A DNA stretch of 38,583 nt from Lysobacter antibioticus (GCF_000731095.1 NZ_JMTZ01000062.1:1-38583), one strand, 5' to 3'. Numbered from the stretch's first letter, positions 1 through 7,758 are shown. Notes: generated from the sequence alone by a model not told the origin. Numbers and translations: made by a program.

Positions 1-91
<91 letters not shown>

Positions 92-109
92 TACTGGCCG
101 AACCAACGC

Positions 110-133
110 GGTCGCGGCTCGCGCCGCTCCTGC
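110..133 (-). repeat. REP-like hairpin, copy 1 (GCGA loop)
   Basis: On the minus strand the 24-bp unit reads GCAGGA, then stem GCGGC, loop GCGA, stem GCCGC, then GACC. It is the first of five copies in the window. The loop is a GNRA tetraloop, as in all the others. Confidence 0.8.
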
Positions 134-194
134 GCTGGCGAAAGTGCGCCGCTTCGATGGGCGACATCTGCCTTGCTGACTCAACGCGTCCCGT

Positions 195-218
195 GGTCGC
201 GGCTCACGCCGCTCCTGC
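195..218 (-). repeat. REP-like hairpin, copy 2 (GTGA loop)
   Basis: Minus-strand unit GCAGGA, stem GCGGC, loop GTGA, stem GCCGC, GACC. It lies just downstream of the convergent end of the MFS gene and in the same orientation as copy 1, 85 bp away. Confidence 0.8.
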
Positions 219-247
219 AGGGGGATTCGCCATGGACCCGACCCGAT

Positions 248-1684
248 TCACAGCGCCGCCCTGGCCACCCGCACCCGCGCCGCCAGCACCAAGCCCAACA
301 AGGCCAAACCGAGCGCAATGCCGAACCCGCACAGATAGGCCAGGGTATGCGAGCGCGTCATCAGTGCCGCGAACAGCGAACCGCCGACCGCCAGCGCAGT
401 GGCGGTGAAGATCGCATCGCCGAGATGCAGCGCCGAGGAGTTCACGCCCTGCTGTTCGGGCGGCGACAGCTCGAGCATCAACACCGACAGAGTCGGGTAG
501 ATCATGCCCATGCCGAGGCCGGCGATGATCCAGCCGGCGACGCCGAGCGCGAGCGGCGCCTGCGTCCATACCAATGCCGCGATCGCGATCACGCCGAGCG
601 CGACCATCGCCATGCCGGCCTGCAGGAAGCGCTGCGGCGCCGCCGCGACCGCGGTGCGTCCGCGATACCAGGAGCCGCTCGACCAGCCGACCGCGCCCAG
701 GGTCAACACCAGCCCGGCCCAGGTCGGCGATAGCCCGCGTTCCTGCGACAGCAACAGTGGGATATAGGCCTCGGTGAGGAAGAACGCGCCCGCGCCGATG
801 CCGCGCAGGGAGACCACCGTCGGCAGGCCGCGTGCGGCGCGCAGGGCGCCGCGCGGCAGCAAGCGCGATGCCGCCAATGCCAGCGCAGCGAGCGCAGGGA
901 CCAGCACCGCCCAGGCCAGCCAGCCGCGTTGCTGGCCGCCGTAGTGCAGGGCGAGCAAGCTGGCCGTGGTCAACAGCGCCCACAGCAGACGTGTACGTTG
1001 ATCGTTGCCGGCATCGGCGCCGCCGGCGGTCGGGCCGAGCTTGCGCAGCGACGGCAGCACCAGCCACGCCGCCAACACCGCGACGATCGGCACCGACAGG
1101 AACACCCAGCGCCAGCCGGCGTGCTCGACGATCGCGCCGCTGATCGCCGGGCCGACCACCGCCGGCACCACCCAGGCCGCGGCGAACGCGGCGAAGATCC
1201 TGACCCGCAGTTGCGGCGGATAGACCCGGCCGACCACCACGTACAGGGCGACCGAGATCAATCCGCCGCCGAAGCCCTGGATGACGCGGCCGGCGATCAG
1301 CCAGCCCATCGACGGCGCCAGTCCGGCTGCGATCAAACCCAGGGCGAACCAGACGATGCCCTGGCGCAACGGGGCGACCGGCCCGCGCGCATCGGCCCAA
1401 CGGCCGGCCGCGACCATGCCGACCACGCTCGCCGCGAGGGTGCCGCCGAACGCGAGCGCATACAGCGCCAGGCCGTCGAGCGCGCGGGCGACGGTCGGCA
1501 TCGCCGTGGTCACCGCCAGGGCTTCGAAGGCGACCAAGGCCACCAGCGCGACCGCGCCGATGGTCAGGCTGCGGTAACGCGGCGCGTACAGACTTTCCGG
1601 AACCGCAGCCGCTTGGTCGTGAGTCGGCGCCAGGCCGAGGCCGGCATCGGCGAGCGGGCGTTCGAGTGCGCTGGCGTCGTTCAT
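248..1684 (-). CDS. MFS drug-efflux transporter
   Basis: A 478-residue inner-membrane protein of the major facilitator superfamily, probably a proton-driven exporter of small organic compounds. The first membrane helix follows a roughly 40-residue cytoplasmic leader and carries FEALAVTTAMPTVARAL, typical of multidrug MFS proteins. Further helices run to the C-terminus, with the family pattern GRWADARGP in the loop after helix 2. The ATG at 1682-1684 is chosen because it overlaps the stop of the upstream oxidoreductase gene by 4 bp, which suggests translational coupling; an open frame continues further upstream but only as a shadow of that gene. Co-transcription behind a SoxR-box promoter suggests the substrate is a redox-cycling compound such as a phenazine or quinone. 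The substrate is inference. Confidence 0.9.
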   Translation of the reverse strand: MNDASALERPLADAGLGLAPTHDQAAAVPESLYAPRYRSLTIGAVALVALVAFEALAVTTAMPTVARALDGLALYALAFGGTLAASVVGMVAAGRWADARGPVAPLRQGIVWFALGLIAAGLAPSMGWLIAGRVIQGFGGGLISVALYVVVGRVYPPQLRVRIFAAFAAAWVVPAVVGPAISGAIVEHAGWRWVFLSVPIVAVLAAWLVLPSLRKLGPTAGGADAGNDQRTRLLWALLTTASLLALHYGGQQRGWLAWAVLVPALAALALAASRLLPRGALRAARGLPTVVSLRGIGAGAFFLTEAYIPLLLSQERGLSPTWAGLVLTLGAVGWSSGSWYRGRTAVAAAPQRFLQAGMAMVALGVIAIAALVWTQAPLALGVAGWIIAGLGMGMIYPTLSVLMLELSPPEQQGVNSSALHLGDAIFTATALAVGGSLFAALMTRSHTLAYLCGFGIALGLALLGLVLAARVRVARAAL

Positions 1685-2676
1685 GCGCTGTGCTTCGTCT
1701 CTATCGCTTCGTAGACCATCAACACGACCTTGCCGCGGCCGTGACCGCGTTCGACCGCGCGATGCGCTTCGGCGGCGCGGGTCAGCGGGAACATTTCGCG
1801 CACATGCACCAGCAGGCCGTGGCGCACGTGCATGGCCATCAGCTCGCGCAGATGCGCGCGGCTGCGTTGGCTGCGCAAGGTGCGCAGGCCGAGACGCCGG
1901 GCCTGGTCGGAATCGCACAAGGTAGCGATGCGCGAGGGCGCGGCGCCGAGCGCCAGCCAGCCCTCGTGGACTTCGCTGCCGAGCGCGTCGAAGATCGCAT
2001 CGACGCCCTGCGGCGCGAGCGCGCGGGTCTGTTCGATGCCTTCGCGGTCGTCGAGCACCGGTTGCGCGCCGAGCGAGCGCAGATAATCGTGATCGTTGGC
2101 GGCGGCGCTGCCGATCACCTGCGCGCCCCAGGCCCGGGCCAGTTGCACCGCGACGCTGCCGATGCCGCTGGCGGCGCCATGGATCAGCACGGTGTGGCCG
2201 TGTTCTACGCCGAGCACGCGCAAGGCGCCGAGCGCGCTTTGGCCGGTCGAGGGCAGGGCGCCGGCGACCGCCCAGGACATCGTCTCGGGCTTGTGCACCA
2301 CTTGTTCGGCCGGCACGGTCAGCACTTCGGCATAACTCATCGCCACGGCCCAGCCGAGCACTTCGTCGCCGACTTCGAGGTCGCGTACGCCGGCGCCGAC
2401 CTGGTCGACGATGCCGGCGAACTCGTTGCCCAGGCGGCGCGGAAACGCGTGCCCGGCATCGGCGGCGCCGATGCCGCGGCGCAGGGCGATGTCGCTGGGA
2501 CGCACGCCGGCCGCGCGGACGCGGATCCGCACCTCGCCGGGGCCGGCCTGCGGCATCGGCAGTTCGATGGCGTGCAGGACTTCGGGCGCGCCATAACGGT
2601 CGAATACCACCGCCTTGACCTGCGGCGGGACGGGCAGGGACGTCGTGGTGCGTTCGTAAGCGTGGGTGGGGGCCAT
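1681..2676 (-). CDS. Zinc-independent MDR-family alcohol dehydrogenase / quinone reductase
   Basis: A 331-residue NADPH-dependent medium-chain dehydrogenase/reductase of the quinone-oxidoreductase type. The N-terminal GroES-like half contains VKAVVFDRYGAPEVL and GNEFAGIVDQVGAGV. The Rossmann half has the nucleotide-binding loop HGAASGIGSVAVQLA. The structural zinc cysteine cluster of classical alcohol dehydrogenases is absent. The start is set at the ATG at 2674-2676 (MAPTHAYER); an upstream in-frame codon at 2709 would run through the promoter. It is the first gene of a two-gene operon with the MFS exporter and is divergent from soxR, so it probably reduces or detoxifies a redox-active compound that the partner exports. 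The substrate cannot be read from the sequence. Confidence 0.9.
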   Translation of the reverse strand: MAPTHAYERTTTSLPVPPQVKAVVFDRYGAPEVLHAIELPMPQAGPGEVRIRVRAAGVRPSDIALRRGIGAADAGHAFPRRLGNEFAGIVDQVGAGVRDLEVGDEVLGWAVAMSYAEVLTVPAEQVVHKPETMSWAVAGALPSTGQSALGALRVLGVEHGHTVLIHGAASGIGSVAVQLARAWGAQVIGSAAANDHDYLRSLGAQPVLDDREGIEQTRALAPQGVDAIFDALGSEVHEGWLALGAAPSRIATLCDSDQARRLGLRTLRSQRSRAHLRELMAMHVRHGLLVHVREMFPLTRAAEAHRAVERGHGRGKVVLMVYEAIETKHSA

Positions 2677-2704
2677 GGCTTGACGTCGAAATGAGACCGA
2701 GCGC

Positions 2705-2735
2705 AGCATAGAACCTCAATATAAGTTGAGGTCAA
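2705..2735 (-). promoter_or_regulatory. SoxR-type promoter with 19-bp spacer
   Basis: On the minus strand a -35 box TTGACC (2730-2735) and a -10 box TATGCT (2705-2710) are separated by exactly 19 bp. Overlong 19-20 bp spacers are the hallmark of promoters untwisted by MerR-family activators such as SoxR. The promoter faces the oxidoreductase-MFS operon. Confidence 0.75.
2713..2732. promoter_or_regulatory. SoxR-box operator dyad
   Basis: Perfect 7-bp inverted repeat ACCTCAA / TTGAGGT with a 6-bp AT-rich centre (TATAAG). It closely matches the SoxR box known from other bacteria (CCTCAA...TTGAGG) and lies within the 19-bp spacer of the leftward promoter, 9 bp upstream of the soxR start. Confidence 0.85.
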
Positions 2736-2741
2736 TAGCCG

Positions 2742-3227
2742 ATGAGTATGACGATGGAGCTGACCGTGGGCCAGGTCGCGGAGCGCTCGGGCGTGGCGGT
2801 GTCGGCCTTGCACTTCTACGAGTCGAAGGGCCTGATCCACAGCCTGCGCACGGCCGGCAACCAGCGCCGCTACAGCCGCGACACCTTGCGCCGCATCGCC
2901 ATCATCCGCGTCGCCCAGCGCGTCGGCATGCCCCTGGCGACCATCCGCGAGGCGCTGGACACCTTGCCGGACTCGCGCGTGCCGACCCGCAGCGACTGGT
3001 CGCGCTTGTCGGCGACGTGGAAGGACGAGCTCGAGCAGCGCATCGCCAACCTGACCTTGATGCGCGACACCCTCGACCAGTGCATCGGCTGCGGCTGCCT
3101 GTCGATCGACCGTTGCCGGCTGGCCAACCCCGACGATACCTGGGGCGACCAGGGGGCGGGCGCTCAGCGTTGGGCGGCGGCCTTGCAGCAGGTCAAACCG
3201 CGCCGCCGCGCCAAGTCGCCGGCGTGA
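2742..3227 (+). CDS. soxR: Redox-sensing transcriptional activator SoxR
   Basis: A 161-residue MerR-family regulator. The N-terminal winged helix-turn-helix shows LTVGQVAERSGVAVSALHFY and the MerR-type GNQRRYSR wing. A dimerisation helix follows. The four [2Fe-2S] ligands form the diagnostic pattern C114-x2-C117-x-C119-x5-C125 (CIGCGCLSIDRC), as in E. coli SoxR. The family senses redox-cycling compounds through oxidation of the cluster and activates promoters with long spacers. The first ATG at 2742 is used; in-frame ATGs at 2748 and 2754 are alternatives. Unlike the enteric case there is no soxS next door. The divergent dehydrogenase-exporter operon with a SoxR box points to direct control of effector genes, the usual arrangement outside enterics. 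Confidence 0.96.
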   Translation: MSMTMELTVGQVAERSGVAVSALHFYESKGLIHSLRTAGNQRRYSRDTLRRIAIIRVAQRVGMPLATIREALDTLPDSRVPTRSDWSRLSATWKDELEQRIANLTLMRDTLDQCIGCGCLSIDRCRLANPDDTWGDQGAGAQRWAAALQQVKPRRRAKSPA

Positions 3228-3315
3228 TGCCTGCGCCTGCCGCCTCGGCGCGGCAGGGCAGCGGACACGCCGCCGTCGTACCATGGCGGCTTTCCCCTGC
3301 ACGAATCCCGCCACC

Positions 3316-3825
3316 ATGCCCATTTCGATGTATTCCGCGTCCGTCCCGGTGCTCAAGCAGTTGCTCGGCAGCCTGGCCGAGATCCTGGCCCGTACCGAAG
3401 CCCATGCGACCGAGCAAAAGATCGACCACGACGCCTACCTGCAGGCGCGTCTGTTCCCTGACATGTTCCCCTTGTTGCGCCAGGTCCAGATCGCCTGCGA
3501 CTTCGCCAAGGGCGTGAGCGCGCGCCTGGCCGACGTCGAAGTGCCGGTCTACGACGACAAGGAACGCAGCTTCGCCGAACTGCAGGCTCTGATCGCCAAG
3601 ACCATCGCCTTCGTCGACGGCCTCGAGCCGGCCCTGTTCGAAGGCGCCGAAGACCGCGAAGTGGTGCTGCGTGCGGGCACGCCGAAGGAACGCCGCTTCG
3701 GCGGGCACGACTATCTGGTGCACTACGGCCTGCCGCAGTTCTTCTTCCACGTCACCACCACCTACGCGATCCTGCGCGGCCACGGCGTCAACATCGGCAA
3801 GCGCGATTTCATGGGGAAATATTGA
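3316..3825 (+). CDS. DUF1993 family protein
   Basis: A 169-residue soluble protein matching the DUF1993 family, recognisable by the opening ISMYSASVPVLKQLLGSL, by ARLFPDMFPLLRQVQIACDFAKG and by a C-terminal FFFHVTTTYAILRGHGVNIGKRDF. The fold is a DinB-like helical bundle; no biochemical function is established for the family. The ATG at 3316 is preferred over 3283 because family members start with M-x-I-S-M-Y. It lies 88 bp after soxR on the same strand and is followed by a strong hairpin at 3901-3926, so it is probably a single gene or a readthrough partner of soxR. No signal peptide is seen. Confidence 0.88.
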   Translation: MPISMYSASVPVLKQLLGSLAEILARTEAHATEQKIDHDAYLQARLFPDMFPLLRQVQIACDFAKGVSARLADVEVPVYDDKERSFAELQALIAKTIAFVDGLEPALFEGAEDREVVLRAGTPKERRFGGHDYLVHYGLPQFFFHVTTTYAILRGHGVNIGKRDFMGKY

Positions 3826-3900
3826 GGCGAACCGCATGGCCTAGCGCGCGATAGCGCCGGTCATGCATAAGTTAGGCATCGCCGTCCATGGTTCGACCCT

Positions 3901-3926
3901 CGAAGGCCCGCATCCGCGGGCCTTCG
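3901..3926 (+). terminator. Intrinsic terminator-like hairpin
   Basis: Perfect 11-bp stem CGAAGGCCCGC / GCGGGCCTTCG with a 4-nt loop (ATCC), followed by TCGTTT. It lies 75 bp after the DUF1993 stop. The T-run is weak but the stem is strong. Confidence 0.7.
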
Positions 3927-3965
3927 TCGTTTGCGATCCAATCGCCTTGGGGATGGCTTCATAGG

Positions 3966-3989
3966 GTAGGAGCGGCGCAAGCCGCGACC
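3966..3989 (+). repeat. REP-like hairpin, copy 3 (GCAA loop)
   Basis: GTAGGA, stem GCGGC, loop GCAA, stem GCCGC, GACC. This copy carries the GTAG head typical of REP elements in Xanthomonadaceae and other gammaproteobacteria. Confidence 0.85.
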
Positions 3990-4390
3990 GCGTTGTCGCA
4001 CGCGCGAACGTCTTGGCGAACAAGCGCGAAATCGCAGCGTCTGCGACGAGGGTGTGGATTATCAGACAGGCCGTATCGCACGACGCTCTCCCGGTCGTTA
4101 CACGGCCGTCGAAAACCCCGTTGTTCGCGAACCGGAGCGAAGCTCTCCGGCCTGGGTGCGTCGCCACGGATCAACGAAATTCCACTCGCGTCTTCTACCG
4201 TCTCGGCCTCTGCGACGCCTGCCTGCGATCATGCTTTCCCGGTGGCGACAGGAGGTCGCAAGCGGGTCCGGACAGGGCGATGCAGGAGAAGGATCCCCGG
4301 TCGCCATAGCGATCGAACATCGATCCAGCGCAGGCAGGCGCGGTCCGGAACAGACGATAGATCCGTTTCCATTCAGACCAAGGAGTAGGC

Positions 4391-4948
4391 ATGTTGTGCA
4401 AGAGTATCCAGGGGCCCGTCGTACTGTGCCTGACGCTGCTCGCGAGCAGTGCCGGTGCGTTCGGCGCCCCGAGTTCGAGTTCCAACCACGGCTTTGCGCG
4501 CGACGCGCACAGCGAAACTTTCATGTCCAAGCGCAGCGATGAGCTGCGTCCGTCGACGCCGATGTTCACCCAAGCCGGCTTCGGTCACGCCGGCGGCCGT
4601 CATCCGATGGTCCTCGTCGAAGACAGCGTGCGCGGCTTCAAGCGTTACGAGCCGCTGGCCGCATCCGATCTGGTCACCAACAGCGTCGACGGCGCGACCT
4701 CGACGGTCGCCTTGCGCGGTTCGATCGGCAGCGGCGCCTCGTTGAGCTACAGCATCGTCGAGGCACCGAGGCACGGTGCGGTGAGCTTGCAGGACGGTCA
4801 GGCGACCTATACGCCCGATCCGGATTTCGAAGGGGTCGATACCTACACCTATCGCGTCCATGCCGGCGATGCCAGCGTCGATGCAGTGGTGGCGGTGACC
4901 TCGATCCGCGGCCGGGTACTGCCGCCGAGCGCAGCCGCGGCCTTGTAG
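4391..4948 (+). CDS. Secreted protein with one cadherin-like (tandem-95 type) domain
   Basis: A 185-residue exported protein. A Sec signal peptide covers about residues 1-26 (VVLCLTLLASSAGAFGA). After a Ser-rich linker, residues 80-170 resemble one bacterial cadherin-like/Big_9 module: LSYSIVEAPRHGAVSL, then YTPDPDFEGVDTYTYRV, then a VVAVTSIRGRV ending strand. The same module type is repeated in the giant autotransporter 4 kb downstream. AGGAG sits 6 bp before the ATG. There is no membrane anchor or LPxTG-like signal, so it is probably periplasmic or released. A role as an adhesin accessory is inferred from domain sharing and proximity only. Confidence 0.7.
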   Translation: MLCKSIQGPVVLCLTLLASSAGAFGAPSSSSNHGFARDAHSETFMSKRSDELRPSTPMFTQAGFGHAGGRHPMVLVEDSVRGFKRYEPLAASDLVTNSVDGATSTVALRGSIGSGASLSYSIVEAPRHGAVSLQDGQATYTPDPDFEGVDTYTYRVHAGDASVDAVVAVTSIRGRVLPPSAAAAL

Positions 4949-5590
4949 GCGCGGCGGCCGGGTTTTGCCGCTGTCGCGACCGACCTCGCGGCGGCGACGC
5001 AGGTACCCCCAGAAGGGGTAGGGGACGGTTTCCCGCGCCACGCGCGAAAGCCGACAACGCAGCCTCCAGGCCTACGTCCGCGCAGATAGCGCGGCGGGTC
5101 CGCCGATCACCGCGTCGTGGTGGTGACGGCAGGGGCGCGTCTTCCCCGGTGTCGACCGGTCCGCGGCGTCCGCCGGCTTCGAGCCAGGCGGGCGCCGCGG
5201 CCGGCACGGACCGCACTGTTTGGAATCTTTCATCTCCGTCAGTGATGAAAGCAGGGACGGGCAGGGATTGCCCGCGCTGTCGGCGGCTCCGGCCGTCGTC
5301 CGCCGCGAACTGGGATCGCGGCGGCGCGTCCGGAGCCGGCGGCGGTGGTCATCGGTTGCTCCTGGCCCGGCCTCGCCGGCCAGGGGGAACGATGTCCCGC
5401 TTGCCGCCTTGCCGGCCGATCTCTCGGCTGCGCGTTTGCCGGCGTGCTTCGGCTGCGAGCCGGGCGCCGCGGACGCCGGAAGGTGACTGCGGCTCGCATG
5501 CAGCCGCGAATCCGTCGCAAAACCGACGACAGGACTTGCATCGGACGCCGGACACGACGACGATGCGGCCTCGGCTTGGGGAGGCCTGCG
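4949..5590. other. Intergenic region, about 640 bp, no gene seen
   Basis: No ORF here has convincing codon use or a recognisable product. Two small dyads are visible: TACCCC / GGGGTA at 5004-5020 with a 5-nt centre, and TTTCATC / GATGAAA at 5228-5250 with a 9-nt loop. The length suggests a long leader or control region for the gene at 5591. Confidence 0.5.
5004..5020. promoter_or_regulatory. Operator-like dyad TACCCC-N5-GGGGTA
   Basis: Perfect 6-bp inverted repeat 56 bp after the secreted protein's stop. No T-run follows, so it looks more like a protein-binding dyad than a terminator. The regulator is unknown. Confidence 0.35.
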
Positions 5591-5881
5591 ATGGAACTAT
5601 TGACGCTGGAACACTTCGCTGCGCATGTGAACGAGACCTACTCGGCGCAGCTCAACGACAACGAAGTGCCGTTCGTGCTGGTCGAGGCGCGGGCGCTGAG
5701 CACGCGTCCGCAGCAAGGCGAACGTGCGCCGTTCTCGCTGCTGTTCCGCAACGGCTCGGCCTTCCTGTTTCCGCAGCAGATCTATGTGATGCGCCACGAC
5801 TCCATCGGCGAAGTCGGCATCTTTCTGGTGCCGGTCGCGCGCGAGCGCGAAGGCTTTTTGTACCAGGCGATCTTCAACTGA
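5591..5881 (+). CDS. DUF6916-like small protein
   Basis: A 96-residue soluble protein beginning MELLTLEHFAAHVNETY and containing LVEARALSTRP, FSLLFRN and QQIYVMRHDSIGEVGIFLVPV. This resembles the small DUF6916 family often found beside tail-collar/Mdp genes in Xanthomonadaceae and relatives; the assignment is from memory of the family pattern. GGGGAGG lies 8 bp before the ATG at 5591. The open frame extends upstream to 5345, but that part has no family resemblance. It is convergent with the GNAT gene. No signal peptide or membrane segment is present. The function is unknown; the context suggests an assembly or chaperone-like role for the tail-collar proteins, which is inference. Confidence 0.7.
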   Translation: MELLTLEHFAAHVNETYSAQLNDNEVPFVLVEARALSTRPQQGERAPFSLLFRNGSAFLFPQQIYVMRHDSIGEVGIFLVPVAREREGFLYQAIFN

Positions 5882-5997
5882 GGCTATCGCAGCGGGGCCG
5901 GGTTTCGGCCGGTTCGCGCGCCGCGGTTCGTTCCAGAGTTTCGACGAGTCCGCGCCGCGTGCCGTGCGGCCGGTTAGCGGTTCTGTGATGGGCCGCT

Positions 5998-6549
5998 TCA
6001 GCCCTGAGGCGGCGTCCAACGCATCATGATGTGGGTCGGCAGGGCTTCGACGACGCGGAAGCCGAGGCGGTCGTACAGCCGTTGCGCCGCGGTATTGGCG
6101 GACTCGACGTGCAGGCGCATGCCGCGCCCGAGCGCGGCGGCTTCCTGTTGCGCCATCGCGATCAGCGCACCGCCGAGGCCTTGTCCGCAAGTCGCCGGCG
6201 CCAGACTGATGTCGACCAACAAGTGCTCGCGCGCCTCGCGTAACAGATACAAGCGTCCGACCGGGCGGCCGGCCTGTTCGACGATCAGGAACTCGGCTTC
6301 GCCGTAGTGGCGCAGGTAGTGCACGTGCTGGAGCATGAACTGCTGGTCGAGAAAGGCGTGCAGGGCCGATTGCGGCCAGCCCAACTCGGCGAACTCCGGC
6401 GCCCGCAGATCGCGATACAGCAATCGCAGCCAATCGATGTCCCCGCCGCGCGCCGCGCGCAGGCCGATCCCGCGCCCGGCCAGCGACGCGGGTAGGGGCC
6501 CCATGCCGCTGCGTTCCTGCGGGAACGACAGCGGCGCGGCGGAGTGCAT
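5998..6549 (-). CDS. GNAT family N-acetyltransferase
   Basis: A 183-residue protein with the GCN5-related acetyltransferase core. Motif A is LLVDISLAPATCGQGLGGALIAMAQQEA, with the acetyl-CoA pyrophosphate loop Q-x-x-G-x-G/A seen as CGQGLGGA. It is followed by LHVESANTAAQRLYDRLGFRVVE (motif B). The ATG at 6547-6549 is chosen; the TTG at 6558 is possible but has no ribosome site. It starts 53 bp downstream of the tail-collar gene on the same strand, so it is the last gene of a four-gene operon. The substrate is unknown; acetylation of a tail-collar protein or its glycan is a guess from context. Two perfect 12-bp direct repeats lie just upstream. Confidence 0.88.
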   Translation of the reverse strand: MHSAAPLSFPQERSGMGPLPASLAGRGIGLRAARGGDIDWLRLLYRDLRAPEFAELGWPQSALHAFLDQQFMLQHVHYLRHYGEAEFLIVEQAGRPVGRLYLLREAREHLLVDISLAPATCGQGLGGALIAMAQQEAAALGRGMRLHVESANTAAQRLYDRLGFRVVEALPTHIMMRWTPPQG

Positions 6550-6553
6550 GACG

Positions 6554-6585
6554 TTCAAGCGATTTGCACGGGATTCAAGCGATTT
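6554..6585. repeat. Pair of 12-bp direct repeats, 20-bp period
   Basis: TTCAAGCGATTT occurs at 6554-6565 and again at 6574-6585, exactly 20 bp (about two helical turns) apart, in the short gap between the first tail-collar gene's stop and the GNAT start. It could be a regulator site or chance. Confidence 0.6.
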
Positions 6586-6602
6586 TCCTGAGGTTTAACC
6601 GA

Positions 6603-7133
6603 TCAGGGGAACGACGGGAAGATGCCCTGCAGAGCGATGCAGAAGTTCATCGCCAGGTAGGGCTGCCGGTTCTCGTGCGGCTGGCCGCCGCCCGTGGGGC
6701 CGATCATGGTCGGCGGGAACGGCGAATCGGTGCTGCCCGCGGCGGTAAAGGCCGCAGCCAACGGAGTGCCCAGCGCGTTGCCGTTGGCCGGCGCCGACTG
6801 TCGCTTGCTCGCGTCGTTCTGGCCGTAGATTTGCGCTGCGTGGGTATGCGCTGGCATCTCCTGGGTGGTCAGGGTGACGCTGTTGGAGCCGAAGTTCTCG
6901 CCGATCTGGTGCGGGGTGAGTCCCGGTCCCTGGCCTTGGTTGCAGCCGGTGCGGTTGACGAAGTTCGGCAGTTGGAAGGTGGTGGTGCCGTTGCCGCCGT
7001 ACTGGGTGCCCAGCAATGAGAACAACGCGGTGTTCTGCTGGATCGCCAGGGTCGCGCCGTTGCAGAACGCCCAACCGCGCGGAGCGAAGTTGAAGCCGAA
7101 GATCTGGATCTGGCCGATGAAAGGTTCGGTCAT
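6603..7133 (-). CDS. Phage tail-collar domain protein (Mdp-like), paralogue 1
   Basis: A 176-residue protein of the microcystin-dependent-protein/tail-collar family. The N-terminal collar domain reads FIGQIQIFGFNFAPRGWAFC, then the diagnostic ALFSLLGTQYGGNGTTTFQLPN. The middle has MPAHTHAA, a His-rich loop typical of the fold, and the C-terminus reads NRQPYLAMNFCIALQGIFPS. AAGAGGA precedes the ATG. It is third of three adjacent paralogues (31 bp after paralogue 2) and its product has no signal peptide. Family members are known as phage short-tail-fibre-like proteins also found outside phages; their cellular role is not settled. No other phage genes are nearby. Confidence 0.93.
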   Translation of the reverse strand: MTEPFIGQIQIFGFNFAPRGWAFCNGATLAIQQNTALFSLLGTQYGGNGTTTFQLPNFVNRTGCNQGQGPGLTPHQIGENFGSNSVTLTTQEMPAHTHAAQIYGQNDASKRQSAPANGNALGTPLAAAFTAAGSTDSPFPPTMIGPTGGGQPHENRQPYLAMNFCIALQGIFPSFP

Positions 7134-7164
7134 GGTGATGTCCTCTTGAATGCGATCGGCGAGA

Positions 7165-7695
7165 TCACTGCTGCTGCGGGAAGATCCCGGCCCAGGCGAT
7201 GCAGTACTGCACCGTCAAGGTCGGCATCTGGTTGGCGTGCGGCTGGGTGTTGCCGGCCGGCGTTACTGCGCTGGCAGCCTGCGGGATCGGCGGCAGGCCG
7301 GTGATGTCGGTCAGGTACATGGTGTCGCCGGACAAGGCGCCGGGCTGCACGTTCACGGCCGGCTTGTTCGAGGTGGCCAGCGAAGTGGTCGCGAACATGG
7401 TGTGAGTGTGCGCGGGCATCTGGTTGCCGATCAGGGTGACGCTTTCGGTGCCGCTGGCCTGGCCGATGACGTAGTTGCTCAGGCCCGTGCCTGTGCCGGT
7501 GTGGACCGGTGCGCGGCCGCGCAGGTCGGGCAGCGCGAAGGTGCTCTGGCCGTCGCCGCCGTAGGTCGTGCCGATCAGGGTGAACAAGACCTCGTACTCG
7601 GAGATCGGTTGCAGGCTGCCGTCGCAGGCAAACCAACCGTTAGGGGTGCGGCCGAAGCCGAATAGACGGATTTCTCCGACGAAGGGTTCGCTCAT
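7165..7695 (-). CDS. Phage tail-collar domain protein (Mdp-like), paralogue 2
   Basis: Also exactly 176 residues. It opens FVGEIRLFGFGRTPNGWFAC, followed by VLFTLIGTTYGGDGQSTFALPDLRGRAP and QMPAHTHT, and ends QYCIAWAGIFPQ. It is the most divergent of the three: it has GFGRTPNG where the others have GFNFAP, and VQYCIAWAG instead of MNFCIALxG. GGAG precedes the ATG at 7693-7695. It sits in the middle of the operon. Divergence with strictly conserved length suggests specialised subunits of one heteromeric structure rather than redundant copies, which is inference. Confidence 0.93.
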   Translation of the reverse strand: MSEPFVGEIRLFGFGRTPNGWFACDGSLQPISEYEVLFTLIGTTYGGDGQSTFALPDLRGRAPVHTGTGTGLSNYVIGQASGTESVTLIGNQMPAHTHTMFATTSLATSNKPAVNVQPGALSGDTMYLTDITGLPPIPQAASAVTPAGNTQPHANQMPTLTVQYCIAWAGIFPQQQ

Positions 7696-7758
7696 GATGT
7701 GTACTCCGGAACGGAATGCGATGAAAGGCGCCGAAAGGCGCCGGCTTGACCGGCCGCG

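Larger units (their letters stand above)
3826..4390. other. Intergenic region with terminator and REP copy
   Basis: About 565 bp without a convincing gene. It holds the terminator hairpin at 3901-3926 and a REP-like unit at 3966-3989. The remaining 400 bp contain only out-of-frame short ORFs, and I see no clear promoter. AGGAG just before 4391 serves the next gene. Confidence 0.6.

Noticed and set aside
248-2719. Single 823-residue fused gene
   Set aside because: The upstream third is an out-of-frame Arg-rich shadow of the dehydrogenase gene. The 4-bp overlap of two separate genes explains the region.
4949-5590. c-di-GMP (GEMM) riboswitch before the DUF6916-like gene
   Set aside because: I looked for the conserved core sequences and did not find them; only small hairpins are present.
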